Source: Pagrus major (Eukaryota; Chordata; Actinopteri; Spariformes; Sparidae). Taken from it: 64,000 bases of DNA. The first letter of the stretch is position 1. Each line of letters begins with the position of its first letter. Shown here in pieces: positions 24,605 to 35,805 of the stretch. The notes beneath the pieces were generated by a model. The model was given only the letters and a program-made list of their open reading frames with translations, did not search any database and was not told the origin of the DNA. The stretch is taken from NCBI RefSeq assembly GCF_040436345.1, contig NC_133219.1, positions 24,030,709 through 24,094,708 of the forward strand, given 5' to 3'. A program made the position numbers and the translations under genes.

Positions 24605-25312
24605 AGGAGTGGGAGATGAGCACGATGGGACAATATCATTGTGTCAGATGCCAAAGATTTTACTATATAGTTAATACCATGATAGCTATCAATTTAAAGA
24701 ACATTTATATGCTTTCTTGTTATTGTCAACAAATTCCACGAGGAGACTAAATCCAATAATAAATTGATCCTATACTAATAAATATTGCCTGTGCATATGT
24801 ATTTTCTCTGTGCCATAGACCTCCACTGTTCTCCAAAAACAACTTGGACATTAAATGTGTTTTAATCCCCGACTGAAAGTTGTCCCCAGAAAATGCACAA
24901 TGTCCTCCTGGTTGAGTACCACTGTCAAAAAACTACAGTGCCCATCTGTTTTAGGACATTACTAAGCCTTTTGCAGAAAGTACAATAAACAGTACAAAAG
25001 TAACGGAGTGTTAAAGTTTTGTGTCTTCAGTAGGAATGAATGGGCTTGGGACTAAGCGCCACAAACAGGGTAGGGAAGTCGAAAAGTACTGAATGATGGA
25101 TGGTTTTGGCCTTTTCATAGAATTTTTTGATAAAAAATAATATAATGCCAGTTTTATTCTTACAAAGACCCACCCGCGTAATTATTTTATCGATAAACTG
25201 TTGCTTTTCCATTAGATCAATTATATATATATGACATAACATTAATGTATCATGATATAAAATTACATTACAAACTATGATAGAGAATTTTGTTCACATC
25301 GCGCACCCCCAC
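24605..25312. mobile_element. Possible decayed hAT-like element
   Basis: The left end TAGGAGTGGGAGATG with GCACGAT nearby and the right end, reverse-complemented GAAGTGGGGGTGCGCGAT, are weakly inverted. The interior (about 24716-24960) looks like a high-copy fish repeat. Boundaries are uncertain. Confidence 0.3.
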
Positions 25313-26312
25313 TTCAGATATGAACAGCCAACATTAACACCTCTTACTTGACCGGTTTTCCCTTGTCAAAGCAAATACTATACGGTGCAGATAACCACAG
25401 CTCAAAGGTCCACTTGCTGATTACATGGAGCTTCCAAACTCACATTTAGTGAATGGAGCTGGCCCAAGAGGCATCAAGTAATGTAAATCCAAACATTGAG
25501 GCACATGATATCAAGTGGTCATGTACGGTGGAGATTGTAACCCCTGTATTGGCTCTAGGACATCCACCTTGATCTTTTTTTCCCGGCTGTCTTTGTCAAG
25601 TGTTTGTTATATTACATTTACATCTTCTGATCACATCTACACCAGATCCATCTGCTGAATTACACTTTGAGAAGCAGTTGAAAGCCCTCAATCATTAATA
25701 AGTGGACCTTTTTCAAGCTCTTGCTGGAACTAATGATTGTTTTTGTTGTCTAAGATCTTAATTATCTTCTATTTTACTTGTTTGACAGAAAATTATAAAG
25801 TATCTAAATTTTTCAAATGAAATCGCTTGTTTTGTCATACGAGTCCTACCCTTGTACATTCAATTGTACTCAATGATACGACAGCAGCAAATCTTTACAT
25901 CTGAGAAGCTGCAAGTGTTTTACATTAAGGGTTGATAAATGATATTAAGGAATAATCTAGAATCAAAAGTGCTGACATTTAATTTTCGATCCATTGACTA
26001 ACTGATTTAACACCTAATAGCTGTTGAGCTCGGATTCTCTTTACCGTATTATGTGTCTCAACGGTCAGTAATGAACATTAATGCACAAACATCCAATACT
26101 GTATATTTTTTCCTGAAGTCTCAACCCTGCTTGTTGAAAAAGTTTACAAAACAATCACAGAATTGTGACTCAACATGAGAAACTGTTTCACAGCAGCTGA
26201 GCCAGCGATTGATGGGCAGTGGACTAGTAGTGCAGTGCTTGTGTAGTTGACCTGCTCAGCTGTTGTGACTATTAAAGTCATGTGATCTATAGGCACAATA
26301 CACAGGTTTGTG

Positions 26313-26397
26313 TAGGGCTGGGCCATATGGATGGATTGTGATAAATGTTATATATGTGTGATAATCAACAGGCCCTCCAATATTGATATATTCCATG

Positions 26398-26431
<34 letters not shown>

Positions 26432-26673
26432 TCTTTTTAGGTTTGAAAAACCTCACTTTCAGTTGTTAATATAGTTTAGGTCCACTACTCTGGACTGTTG
26501 AACTGGAGTTGTTTCTTACAGTAACTCTCCTGTCTTTCACAAACCCTTCAGAAGAAATTTGTCGTTAATTGAGAAAACAAACCATGTGTCTTGTTTCACC
26601 ATACAAAAAAGAAAATTCCCACCATACAGTTACAATGATGAAACAATAAATATTGATAAACTGCCCAGCCCTG
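26313..26673. mobile_element. hAT-like MITE with AGGGCTGGGC termini
   Basis: The left end is TAGGGCTGGGCCATATGG and the right end, reverse-complemented, is CAGGGCTGGGCAG. The 10-bp core is exact. Short YAGGG-type termini are typical of hAT elements. The interior carries the AAT microsatellite and no coding frame. It lies just downstream of the plpp5 stop, so it is likely inside or next to that 3' UTR. Confidence 0.5.
26399..26431. repeat. (AAT)n microsatellite
   Basis: About eleven AAT units inside the hAT-like element. Confidence 0.9.
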
Positions 26674-26762
26674 ACAATGTAAATAACAGAATTATAAGGA
26701 TTACCATGTAACCCAGAATAATAAATGACACCAGTGAAGAGTATGATCCAGGTACTGCTCTG

Positions 26763-29274
26763 CTACAGGGGCAGGATGTAGTTAGAGTTGGCCAGCTTGC
26801 GCTCCTGTGCAGCAGGAACAGTCTCTCTGTGGCGAAGAGGTCTGTAGCAGTCAGGGTCCTGCAGTGGAGGGTAGTGCTGTCTGTAACACAACCAGGCAAA
26901 GGCAAGACCCAGCAGAGAACCCACTAACACATCTGCATGAAAGAGCGAGAAGAAGAAGACAGCACACAGACGTGAAGAGTTTGACCCCACAGCTTTACAT
27001 GAATTAATCTCGTGCTCATGTGTAAAAATAAAAAGATTTTGGGAGAATATTAAGAGAGGCAAATGTCATCATGCATTGGACCACCTGCTGTTTTTCTGTG
27101 ACTCTGACCTTGCCAGTGGTGTTTGTAGTCGCAGGTTCTGGAGAGGGCAATCACTGTTGCGAGAAGTAGAGGTGTGAGGAAGGCACACAGCCGCCACGCT
27201 CTGCCTTGTCCCGCTGCATTGAAGCAGCGCAGCTTTCCTGCGATGTACAGCGCAGTGAAACCCAAACCTGCAAAAGCGACTGGGATCAAGGAGAAAGGAT
27301 CAAAAGGGTGAGGAAGTTTGATATAGACACAGAAAGAACTCAAAGAGAAAACTACAAAATGACAAAGGGCAGGGACTAGACATGGAGCAAAGCTTTTAAG
27401 AAAGTCGAGGGACGCTCTCTTGCTTATTCACCAAAAGAAGAGCCTGGAGGCAAAAATACACTTATATACATCTATTTTCAGATATATAATTTGCCCTCCT
27501 GCCCCACTTTGTACATTTGTTGTTTTGTCTGGTTGCCTCTTGATGAAAATGCATCAGCTGCTTTGGCAAAATCGACCATAAAAGGCCCTTACAGGAAGAG
27601 TGTCCACTGGGAAAGCTCTTCCTGCCCTCCATGACGACATCTGGGTCACCGCTACAGCGCAACTCCAGGTTCATCTGACCGTCTGGGAAACAACGGTAGA
27701 AGAAGTCTGGCCGTGGCCTAAAGTAGAAACAAACACAGAGAGGACAGATTCAGACTTTAATCCACTGTAACACTGGGCGTCACTATCATCTGCTATGTTG
27801 TGATCCATGTTTACCTGCCAACAACAAGTTTGATGACATTGGTGAAAACTCCATTCAGCACCAGAGTCAAAGTCACAGCTGGATGACAGAGGGAAATGAC
27901 GGATAAGTCAATGCATACAACTGGTTGGTATCTGTGTTTTAATATGAAAAACTAATGTCTGCTTTCTTACCCAGTGAGGCCTCCTTTACATCTCCTCGCT
28001 CGGACTTCTTCAGGAAGGCGAAAACCAGGATTACAATCAAAGGGGTGAAAACTGCCACACTCTGATGCAAAGAAAAAAGACACGCGTATTACAACTTAAA
28101 TCCACTTAACGCCAAATTAATATTAGTCTGTAAGCATGGATCCACAAAGCTCGTCTTTAATTTTTTATGTGTTTTCATTAAAAGGGGCTATGTCAGTCTA
28201 CTGACACTAAAAATCCTAGACCATAGACCAGGAGTACTCCCACCAATCTGTCTTTAACTTTGTTTCCTGTGTGTTTTGTTTCTTTTTTGGCAAATAAATT
28301 ACCCTGAAAGTAAGAGTGTAGGGAGGTGGAGAAAGAGTCTGTAGCCAAAACATAAAAAGTGTAAAGAAAGATCAGTTACACTCAACTACACCTGGAAAGG
28401 CAACCAGATGAACTCATAAACAAAAGATGCACAAGGCCTAACATCTTTGCTGGATTCTTTACACAATATTATCATATCATATTTATTTATATTTCAATTT
28501 TTAATATCACGATTATTGTGAGTATTGCGAAATCGTGACACTCCTAATCCCATCGATCATAAGGTTGATTTCTAAAAAAATTAGTATAATGTTTATGGTA
28601 TTTTAATTTTTGTGAAGAAAAAAAACTCTTTAGATATGTGCAATCCTTGAACTCAATTCCTTTTTTCTGAGTGACACTCTGCACAGGTCAGGTCCCCACA
28701 AACTGATTTTCTAACTGTATTGAAACCAGTTGTTATGTGGAAGGTGGGGAATTGATCTAAAAACTCAAGATATGATTTGGAGGATGGTTGTCACAGTAAA
28801 CTGATGGTGATTGATGCGCTAAAAAGCCATTTTGAAATGGTCCTTTAAAGACTGTAAGAGGTAGGAAGTTAGTTCAGATTCTCTGTAGGGATTGTGGTCA
28901 GGGAAGAGGTGCGAGGGGAAAAACTCAACTGAGGGATTTATTATGCTCATTTCAACTCTACTTACAAACATAAGAAAGGTGGGCACGTGGTCCCTCTCCA
29001 CACGATGGAATTTATACAACCACATCTCCTCTGGCTGGATCTCACGGTAGAAAGGAGGAAGCTGCTCCGTCACGCTACACAAACACAACAAAGAACTATT
29101 GGTATGTTGTATGTTTCTCCGTTTGTTGGCTGCTTATTAAAACAACGTCTGCCCTTTAAAGGACAGATTCACAAACCAACGATTCAAAGGTGGGTGGACT
29201 TACAGGAACACAACCAGCAGAGCCGTCCGGATGGAAATCTCCGACAGGAAACCACGAAGCAGTCTCCTCTTCAT
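26763..29274 (-). CDS. plpp5: Phospholipid phosphatase 5 (PLPP5/PPAPDC1B), 7 coding exons
   Basis: Exons (5' to 3'): 29274-29204, 29074-28966, 28061-27971, 27878-27815, 27717-27593, 27279-27109, 26932-26763. They sum to 801 nt, or 266 aa (human 264). All introns are GT-AG. It is a multi-pass membrane PAP2-family enzyme that dephosphorylates lipid phosphates such as diacylglycerol pyrophosphate and phosphatidate without Mg2+. All three PAP2 motifs are intact: K107...R114-P115 (KLVVGRPRP), P148-S-G-H151, and S200-R201...H207 (SRTCDYKHH), where H151 and H207 are the catalytic histidines. The start is supported by alignment of the next exon (LVTEQLPPF...EEMWLY) to the human N-terminal region. Its place directly 3' of nsd3 on the same strand matches human 8p11. 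Confidence 0.95.
28505..28550 (-). mobile_element. Solo hAT-like end in plpp5 intron 2
   Basis: On the minus strand the sequence begins TTAGGAGTGTCACGATTTCG and continues with ATAATCGTGATATT, the pattern of fish hAT termini (TAGGGGTGTCACGAT type). The opposite end was not found. Confidence 0.35.
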
Positions 29275-30490
29275 TTTGTTCGTTGTAGTGAACTTCAGTC
29301 AACAGCAAACATCATCACGCCACTTTAACTTAACTGGGGCTATAAAAACATCACGAACAGAGTTTCTGTTTATGCTTTTGTTTGATTTGGGTATTGAAAG
29401 GAGCAATAAAACTACTATCTAATAAAATATGAAAACAGGAACTAATTACTAAGTACATCAGTCACACATTCAGTAAAGAGTACCAATATCTGGGCATATA
29501 TGTTAGCAAATATCATAGGATGGCCTTGAATATTGGCTTCAACAACAACCTTTCTCCCATTACCATCTGTAATGATTGTGTTGCTCTTACACTGTACATG
29601 TTTGGAAACTAGACTTGCTGCACCCTACTATTCAATGAGCCAACAGAATAAAATACTTGCCCCACCCAGTCCCTGGGCTATTTCTCATTTACTAGTTCTG
29701 AAAGACGTGTTTCCTGGTGAAAGACTGTATCATATTAGAAAAGTGTTTTTTCTTCCTCTTTCTGCCCTTTGTATTTCAACTACAGAAACTCAGCCCACTG
29801 CTGTGATTACCTTTACTCACAAACCACAGTCACTCCATCTTAAAAGAGGTTAATATTGGTTGACACTGTATGTTGACCTGTAAACCTAGCTTTTTATCCC
29901 CTTAAACATTTTCAAAGACATGTCCAAAAAAGTCTGATGCTCCTGAATTTGAAAATGTGCTAGTATAAAGGGGGGAACTTTACAGTCCCACATCAGCAGA
30001 GGTCACTGACCTTTGTCTTCATTTTTTTGTCTCTACAAATAGGAAAAACTACACAAAATCCAACAAATGAGGAGAGTATTCTCCTTTCTACATTGTATCT
30101 CCACCACTTTAACTGTGGCCATATATCCGGTGAGATATTGGTAAACATTATGCTGAATATCGCCCAGCTTTCACACTGTGAAGCCCCTGCCCCGTCTAAA
30201 ACCTGATTTACAGGCCAGCATGCTGCACCTGTGCCTTACACTTCTATTCAGAGGATGTTATTTAATTTCATATGTCATTAAAACCTGTTTTTCTAATAGC
30301 GATACTCATTACACGGCTCACCAGCATCAGTCAGTACAAAAAACAACGCAAACAAGCTAACATTGAGTGCATGAGTTGTAGAAATACTATGTTAGCAGAC
30401 TAAGCTAAGCTAGCTAGCAACATCTGTCAAACAAGACATCTGGCCCATTTCCGCCTTGTCAAACAGGGAATCCCAAGGTACGTTACTAAC

Positions 30491-30690
30491 CTTAAATAGG
30501 TGATTTCTTTATCTCTTTATCCTCATATTAACACGTGGCGTTAACACGAATCAGGCCTCGACATCCTCTGTTTCTGCCGACGGTGAAAGTCGTGCATTTG
30601 AGGACTTAAGAGAAACAGGGATGCCACAGAAGAGATGAGAGCTGTGAAGCTAACGCTTACATCACAGCCACTTCTGGTTTAGGATTTTCA
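30491..30690 (-). other. plpp5: Probable non-coding first exon and promoter of plpp5
   Basis: On the minus strand a consensus donor (TTAAG|GTTAGT) ends an exon at 30491. CpG-bearing sequence extends upstream to about 30690. The ATG-bearing exon near 29274 has a plausible acceptor just upstream, so a spliced 5' UTR is likely. Confidence 0.45.
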
Positions 30691-31399
30691 AAATAAATGT
30701 AGAAATCAAGGTTTTGTACAGCTCGATCGTATCAGGGTGTTGTCATCCGTATATGAAACTGGAAATATGCATAATTAAATTACGCCACTACTTTTTTTTA
30801 TTTCAGAAGCACATGACTTTATTTAAATTAATAAACTGACGGACACAGGGTTGAGAATTTAAAAATGTGGCGGCTCTGTAGCGCTTTATGAACCGGAAAT
30901 GGTCGTGTAGATGACTTCATGTGGCTTGACACATGGATGCAAGAAGCCACGTCACGTTACAAGTTGCCATCTAGAGGTTGAATCAGTGATGTTTGCATGA
31001 GTTATTTCCCCATCAAATCAATTTAACTTGGCTTTTTACAGTCTCCATTTACACAAAGTATTATAATAGTTTTAAGTTGCTTTATGTCTGACTCTTGTGC
31101 ATATGTGAATATTCTGAGACTGTCAGAGACTCCACAGGCTATAAATTGTAATATAAATGTATTGTCAGTAGCTTTAACTTTTAATCTGGTTACTTTCTTT
31201 AGGTAAATCTCTCACTATTAACACAGTTCTATTTTCATTTGTTTTTTTTAGATTTTTATTTTGCCGCCTAGTTTTATTCAGCTGCAATCTGATTGGTACA
31301 AAATCTGGCGATTACAACCCCTTAATGGAGAAGGTTGATCTTTAAGTCCTATTCTCAACCCGTTACGAAATCACACACAGTGGGAGCGTTTCACTGAGA
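30691..31399. other. Short intergenic spacer between nsd3 and plpp5
   Basis: No gene seen. Both neighbours are transcribed on the minus strand, with the nsd3 3' end about 0.7 kb from the plpp5 promoter. Confidence 0.5.
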
Positions 31400-34300
31400 C
31401 AGAGTACAGCTTTATTAAAGTCAAACTTCAGGCATGTCTGAACTCTTCAAACTCAACTTTAGAATGAAAAAGGACAGAATCAATATTCTCAAATAAAAAG
31501 ACAGTCATGTACAAAAAGAGTGTCGTCTCAACAGTCACACACATTTAGAAGCAGAATTGTACAGGCAAAAAGAGCACGCCACAGTAACATGAGTCTATGC
31601 AAGTTCAATGCAAACTATTTACAAGTTCCTCAACAATATGCAGTATGCAGTAACACAGGTTGAACAGTAATCAACATGGTATTTTGTGTTCATCCACGTT
31701 TAATTGAAGCAACACCAAGAGAGATAGATATGACCCCAGTTAGAGTTACTGTAAGTAAGTTTACTACAAGTAAAAAGAGATGAGTGCTTATGAAGGTGGA
31801 TTTATTTATTTATTCCAACACTATTTCTCCTCTGACAGCATGACAATTAAAACTAATGACAGTCGGCAACATTGCACAAAAACCAAAAGACATCACAGTG
31901 AACTGAAACATACCCTTTGACAAACAAGGGGGTGGTCCATCCTAAATTTAAGTGTATAAGAAAAATATTAATAATAAGCAAATTCCTGGACACACAAAAT
32001 CTTCCTCAGGCGTATTTAAGGGTCACTTAACTGAGAACAAACATGCTGTCTCTTGAAAAAACATAAAATGTGGGCACTACGAAGAGAGCAAACAAACAAA
32101 ACATACACATCAGGTAGTAATTTAAGTATATGGCATGATGCAGGCTGGGACACTTAAATTAGGCAAATGTAATACTGCTGCTGTTTCAGCAGAGGAGGGC
32201 AGAAGAGGACAAACTGGCACAAAATAATTCATGATCATGCGATCTGCAGGTGCAAAAAAATAAAGGCTGTTTGGTTTGCACGATCTCTGTGCAAAATGGT
32301 TAAAACAAAAATAAAAGGAGCACAATCAAAACAAAACATTGGCATTAAAATCAGGCAATTAAAGACTCTCCAACTGAATACAGAGGTGGATTAAACCAGT
32401 GTCTGATGTTGGAAGCATGCATTTCAGCTGAACAGTCACCATGAAAAGAAGAAAAGGCTGTAAGACCAGTTAGATAATCACAAGTCATCAGTCAGACTTT
32501 TTTTTTTCTAAAGCCACAAACACAAAAGTCAAGGAATCTTCTGTTTGATAATCACACATGTATGAATCCTGTGTAAAAAAAACAAAAAAAAAAAACATAA
32601 ATAAATAAAAAAATAATAATAAAGAAAATTCAAGTTTAGACACACAGACTATGTAAGTAAAAGTGCCATAATGATGCACCTACCTGATATTGAACAAGTA
32701 CTGAAGTGGCCTACTTCCTACAGTTAACTACTGAACAGAAATGCATCTCTGAATGCGTAGAGGTTAGCAAATATGGGGGCAGTGTTAAGGAAATCTGCAC
32801 GTTTAGTCTGTTTTCCACAAAAAACAGCGGAAAGGCTTCCAAAAAAGGGTCAATAATAAGAGAAAGAAAAAAAGAGAAGAGCTGTTGAATGCAGAAAAGG
32901 GAGAACATTAAAAGGCTTGTGCACAAATAGAGGTTTTTAATGGCATAAAGAACACAACAATTAAGTCCAAGTCTTTCCTGGTCCAAAGTCTTTCTTTGTT
33001 TTTTTTATCCAATCACATGTCTGTGTATGTGTTATGTGCTTATATTTAGCATATTTAAGTCTCTCTCCACTTAAACATTTGCTTACTGTTAGTTTACTTG
33101 GATGTTTAACCTACGTTGCAGAATGATGAATGATGACTTTGACACAAGAAGACTTAATATGTGCACATACACTGAGAATGGACTTTTCACTAAAGCAGGA
33201 AACATCTTGTGTTCAGCAGTTAACTTTTGAAAGAATAATTGCATATTTAAAGATTTTTTTCTAGAACTTTTATGGAGGGAAAACCATATCAGATACAAAC
33301 TATTATTCTACGCAGGTTATTTTTATCTTGTAAATCATGACTAGAATTTTCTCACTTTTCTGCACCCAATGACTCCTCTCTTCTTTTTAATTCATTCAAG
33401 TCATTTACTGTGTCTGGTCTATGCATTCAAAGAGACCCTAAATAAATTAAAATGATTTGGAAACATTGGCACCTTGTGGCTTGATTGTAAATACAAACCA
33501 AAATTTGTTTTAAAAAATAACACAATTCATGGGCAGATAATACAAATGCACATGTAACCAAGGTACAGGGGGGAAATTACAAGCAAAATGCTGAGGCATG
33601 ACAACAGATAAACTTCCATCTGTGACGATCACTTGAGTCCGGGCTTTAAAAAAAAAAAAAAAACAACACAAAAACTGCTCTGAAACCGAAACTTTACATT
33701 CCTATATTGAACTGGTTCACACTGCTGTTAACACCAATTACAGTGAGTCACGATACAGGTCGATGAGCAGCGGCTGTTACCAAATGTGGAATCATTACAC
33801 CAAATGTATTTTAAAAAAAAAATAATTATGCAATGACTAGATACAGATATATTATGTAAAACTCCCCATGTTTTTTTAAATAGTCTATTTCACTTACACC
33901 GTGGGGGAGAGGGAGACAAATTACTGCACTGGTGTTTGAAAAAGAAACTGGTATAAAATGTGGTGCAATAAATACAAAAAATTTAGATTTGACAGATGAG
34001 CGATTAAAAACACTGTACAGAAGTTTGTATTTGTACATTATACTGAACTGGGACTGTTGTTATACCTTTACGTCTTTATATAAAGCCCAGCCTTGAGGAT
34101 GTTCTCCAGGTGGAAAACGAAGACGTACCTCTCGAGGACACAGAGGACTTTTTTGTACAAAGCCGGGCTGGCAGTCATTCCTACTTGTGCCAAATAAAAA
34201 AAAAAATACCCCACCCCCCCTCAAAAAAAACAACAGCATTTAGGCCACACTTTCCTCAAAAAAACATCCAAACCCACGCCCAGTACTCTCCACGTTTTAG

Positions 34301-35805
34301 ACCGAGAGGAAAGAAGTTACAACACAGTTAAATTCCGATGTTACTACAAGAAGAAGAGGTATCCATTTTGAAACACTTGTCTTATGTTCTTTTTTATATA
34401 CATTTCTGTATATGTATGACCTAGCTAAATAGTGTAGCGACAAGCTGTGTAAAAGTGCTTTTCAGAAAAGTTTGGCAAAAACAAAAAAACAGGAAAAAAA
34501 AACAAACCAAAACAAACCAAAACAAGCATTGAAGCGGTCACAGTACACGACTTTACTGAAATGAACTGCATCTGGGCAGTAGTTACTACAGCCAGAATCG
34601 AACTTAAGGCCGATCAACAATACTTTAAGACAGCACCAGTGATCACAAGCTGAGCCCCTCCACCTACAATACAAATAACAGTAACTGCTCGGAGGAAATG
34701 TGAGAACAGAACTTCATCAAAAAAGAAAATAAAAAGGATCTGTCTTGTTGTTTAAAAAAGCGTTTCCTTCTACCAGGAACAACCAGAGAGGCGAGGCTCC
34801 GTCCCTCCTGATCTTTAAGTACTTTACAATAGTATGAGCCAATTATGTACACAATGGCAAGTGAGACTGGCAATATGAAAATCACAAGTACTTCTGTAAT
34901 GTCATACCATTACACTATATACCATTATATTTCACCTTAATAGGACTATTTTCACAAGGAGGTCTGCGTAATGCTTAACACCTAAACAAACAAACATAAT
35001 ACACCACTCACTGAGATGAAGTGAGAGAATCTGTCTGTAAACATTAACAAACATAGATACTGTATATAATTATATTCATCCATACCCATAAGTATATTAA
35101 AACCATGTCTAAGGAAGGTTGGAATGTAGTGTGGTCCTGAAAAAAATTGCACAAAATCAGTCATCCACCCCCCCTCCTTTCCTGCAAGGAGAAGAAGAAG
35201 AGATAAATACGATGACAGATCACGTTTGGAGTGATGATCTGCTGCGGAGGAGAAGAAAAGGGCTGGCTCGTCTCCGTGAAGCCATCCTGTGTGTGTGAAT
35301 CCGACCGCAGCTTACAGCAGGTAAACAAGGAGAGGAGCAGCGTGGTTGTGGAGAGGTCCAGCTTTCAATCTTCCACTCCTCTTCTCTTCTACCTCTCCCT
35401 TCACCCCACTCATCAAGGTTCTTCAAAGTGCCGGTAACGGACGACGTGACAACACTCAAAATTTCAACAGCTGTAAAACTGACAAAAAGAAACATAATGA
35501 GGTGGTGGTCTGGGCCCTCTGATGGGCACAGGCGAGCGGTAGAGAGTGTTAGTGGTGGTGTTTTATGGCAAGAGAGGAGGGAAAACAGCGCACAATGATG
35601 CCTGGACACTTCCCCTGCTGACACTCCAGTCCAGTCTCGCCACAAACAGCATCGAGGTGTTCTTCGGTGCGTCTTGTGTCTGAAGGGGGGCTGTAGCACT
35701 GGTCAAAAAGCACTGTATTCCCTTTTGTAGAGCTGCTTCAGATCAGAGGTGGATCAAACAAGAACGCACTTCACAGGGAATGAGGTATTCAGGGGAGCTG
35801 TGGTT
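31400..35805 (-). other. nsd3: nsd3 3' UTR, about 4.4 kb
   Basis: Sequence after the nsd3 stop is AT-rich, lacks splice-like exons, and ends near a clean minus-strand AATAAA at 31411-31416 (TTTATT on the plus strand). Human NSD3 long-isoform mRNA also has a long 3' UTR. A 159-codon open frame at 35220-35699 lies inside it but has no protein-like features. The 3' end is inferred, and upstream poly(A) sites are possible. Confidence 0.55.

Larger units (their letters stand above)
21961..26312. other. Intergenic region between cdc45 and plpp5, repeat-bearing
   Basis: No gene was recognised. The sequence is AT-rich. It begins with a small tandem duplication of AAAGCTGCTTTC (about 21940-21970) and contains the repeat relics listed below. 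The plpp5 3' UTR must end somewhere near the right side, but no convincing minus-strand AATAAA could be chosen. Confidence 0.5.

Noticed and set aside
35220-35699. 159-codon minus-strand open frame just after nsd3
   Set aside because: It lies in the inferred 3' UTR, has no recognisable domain, and no splice or start context supports it.
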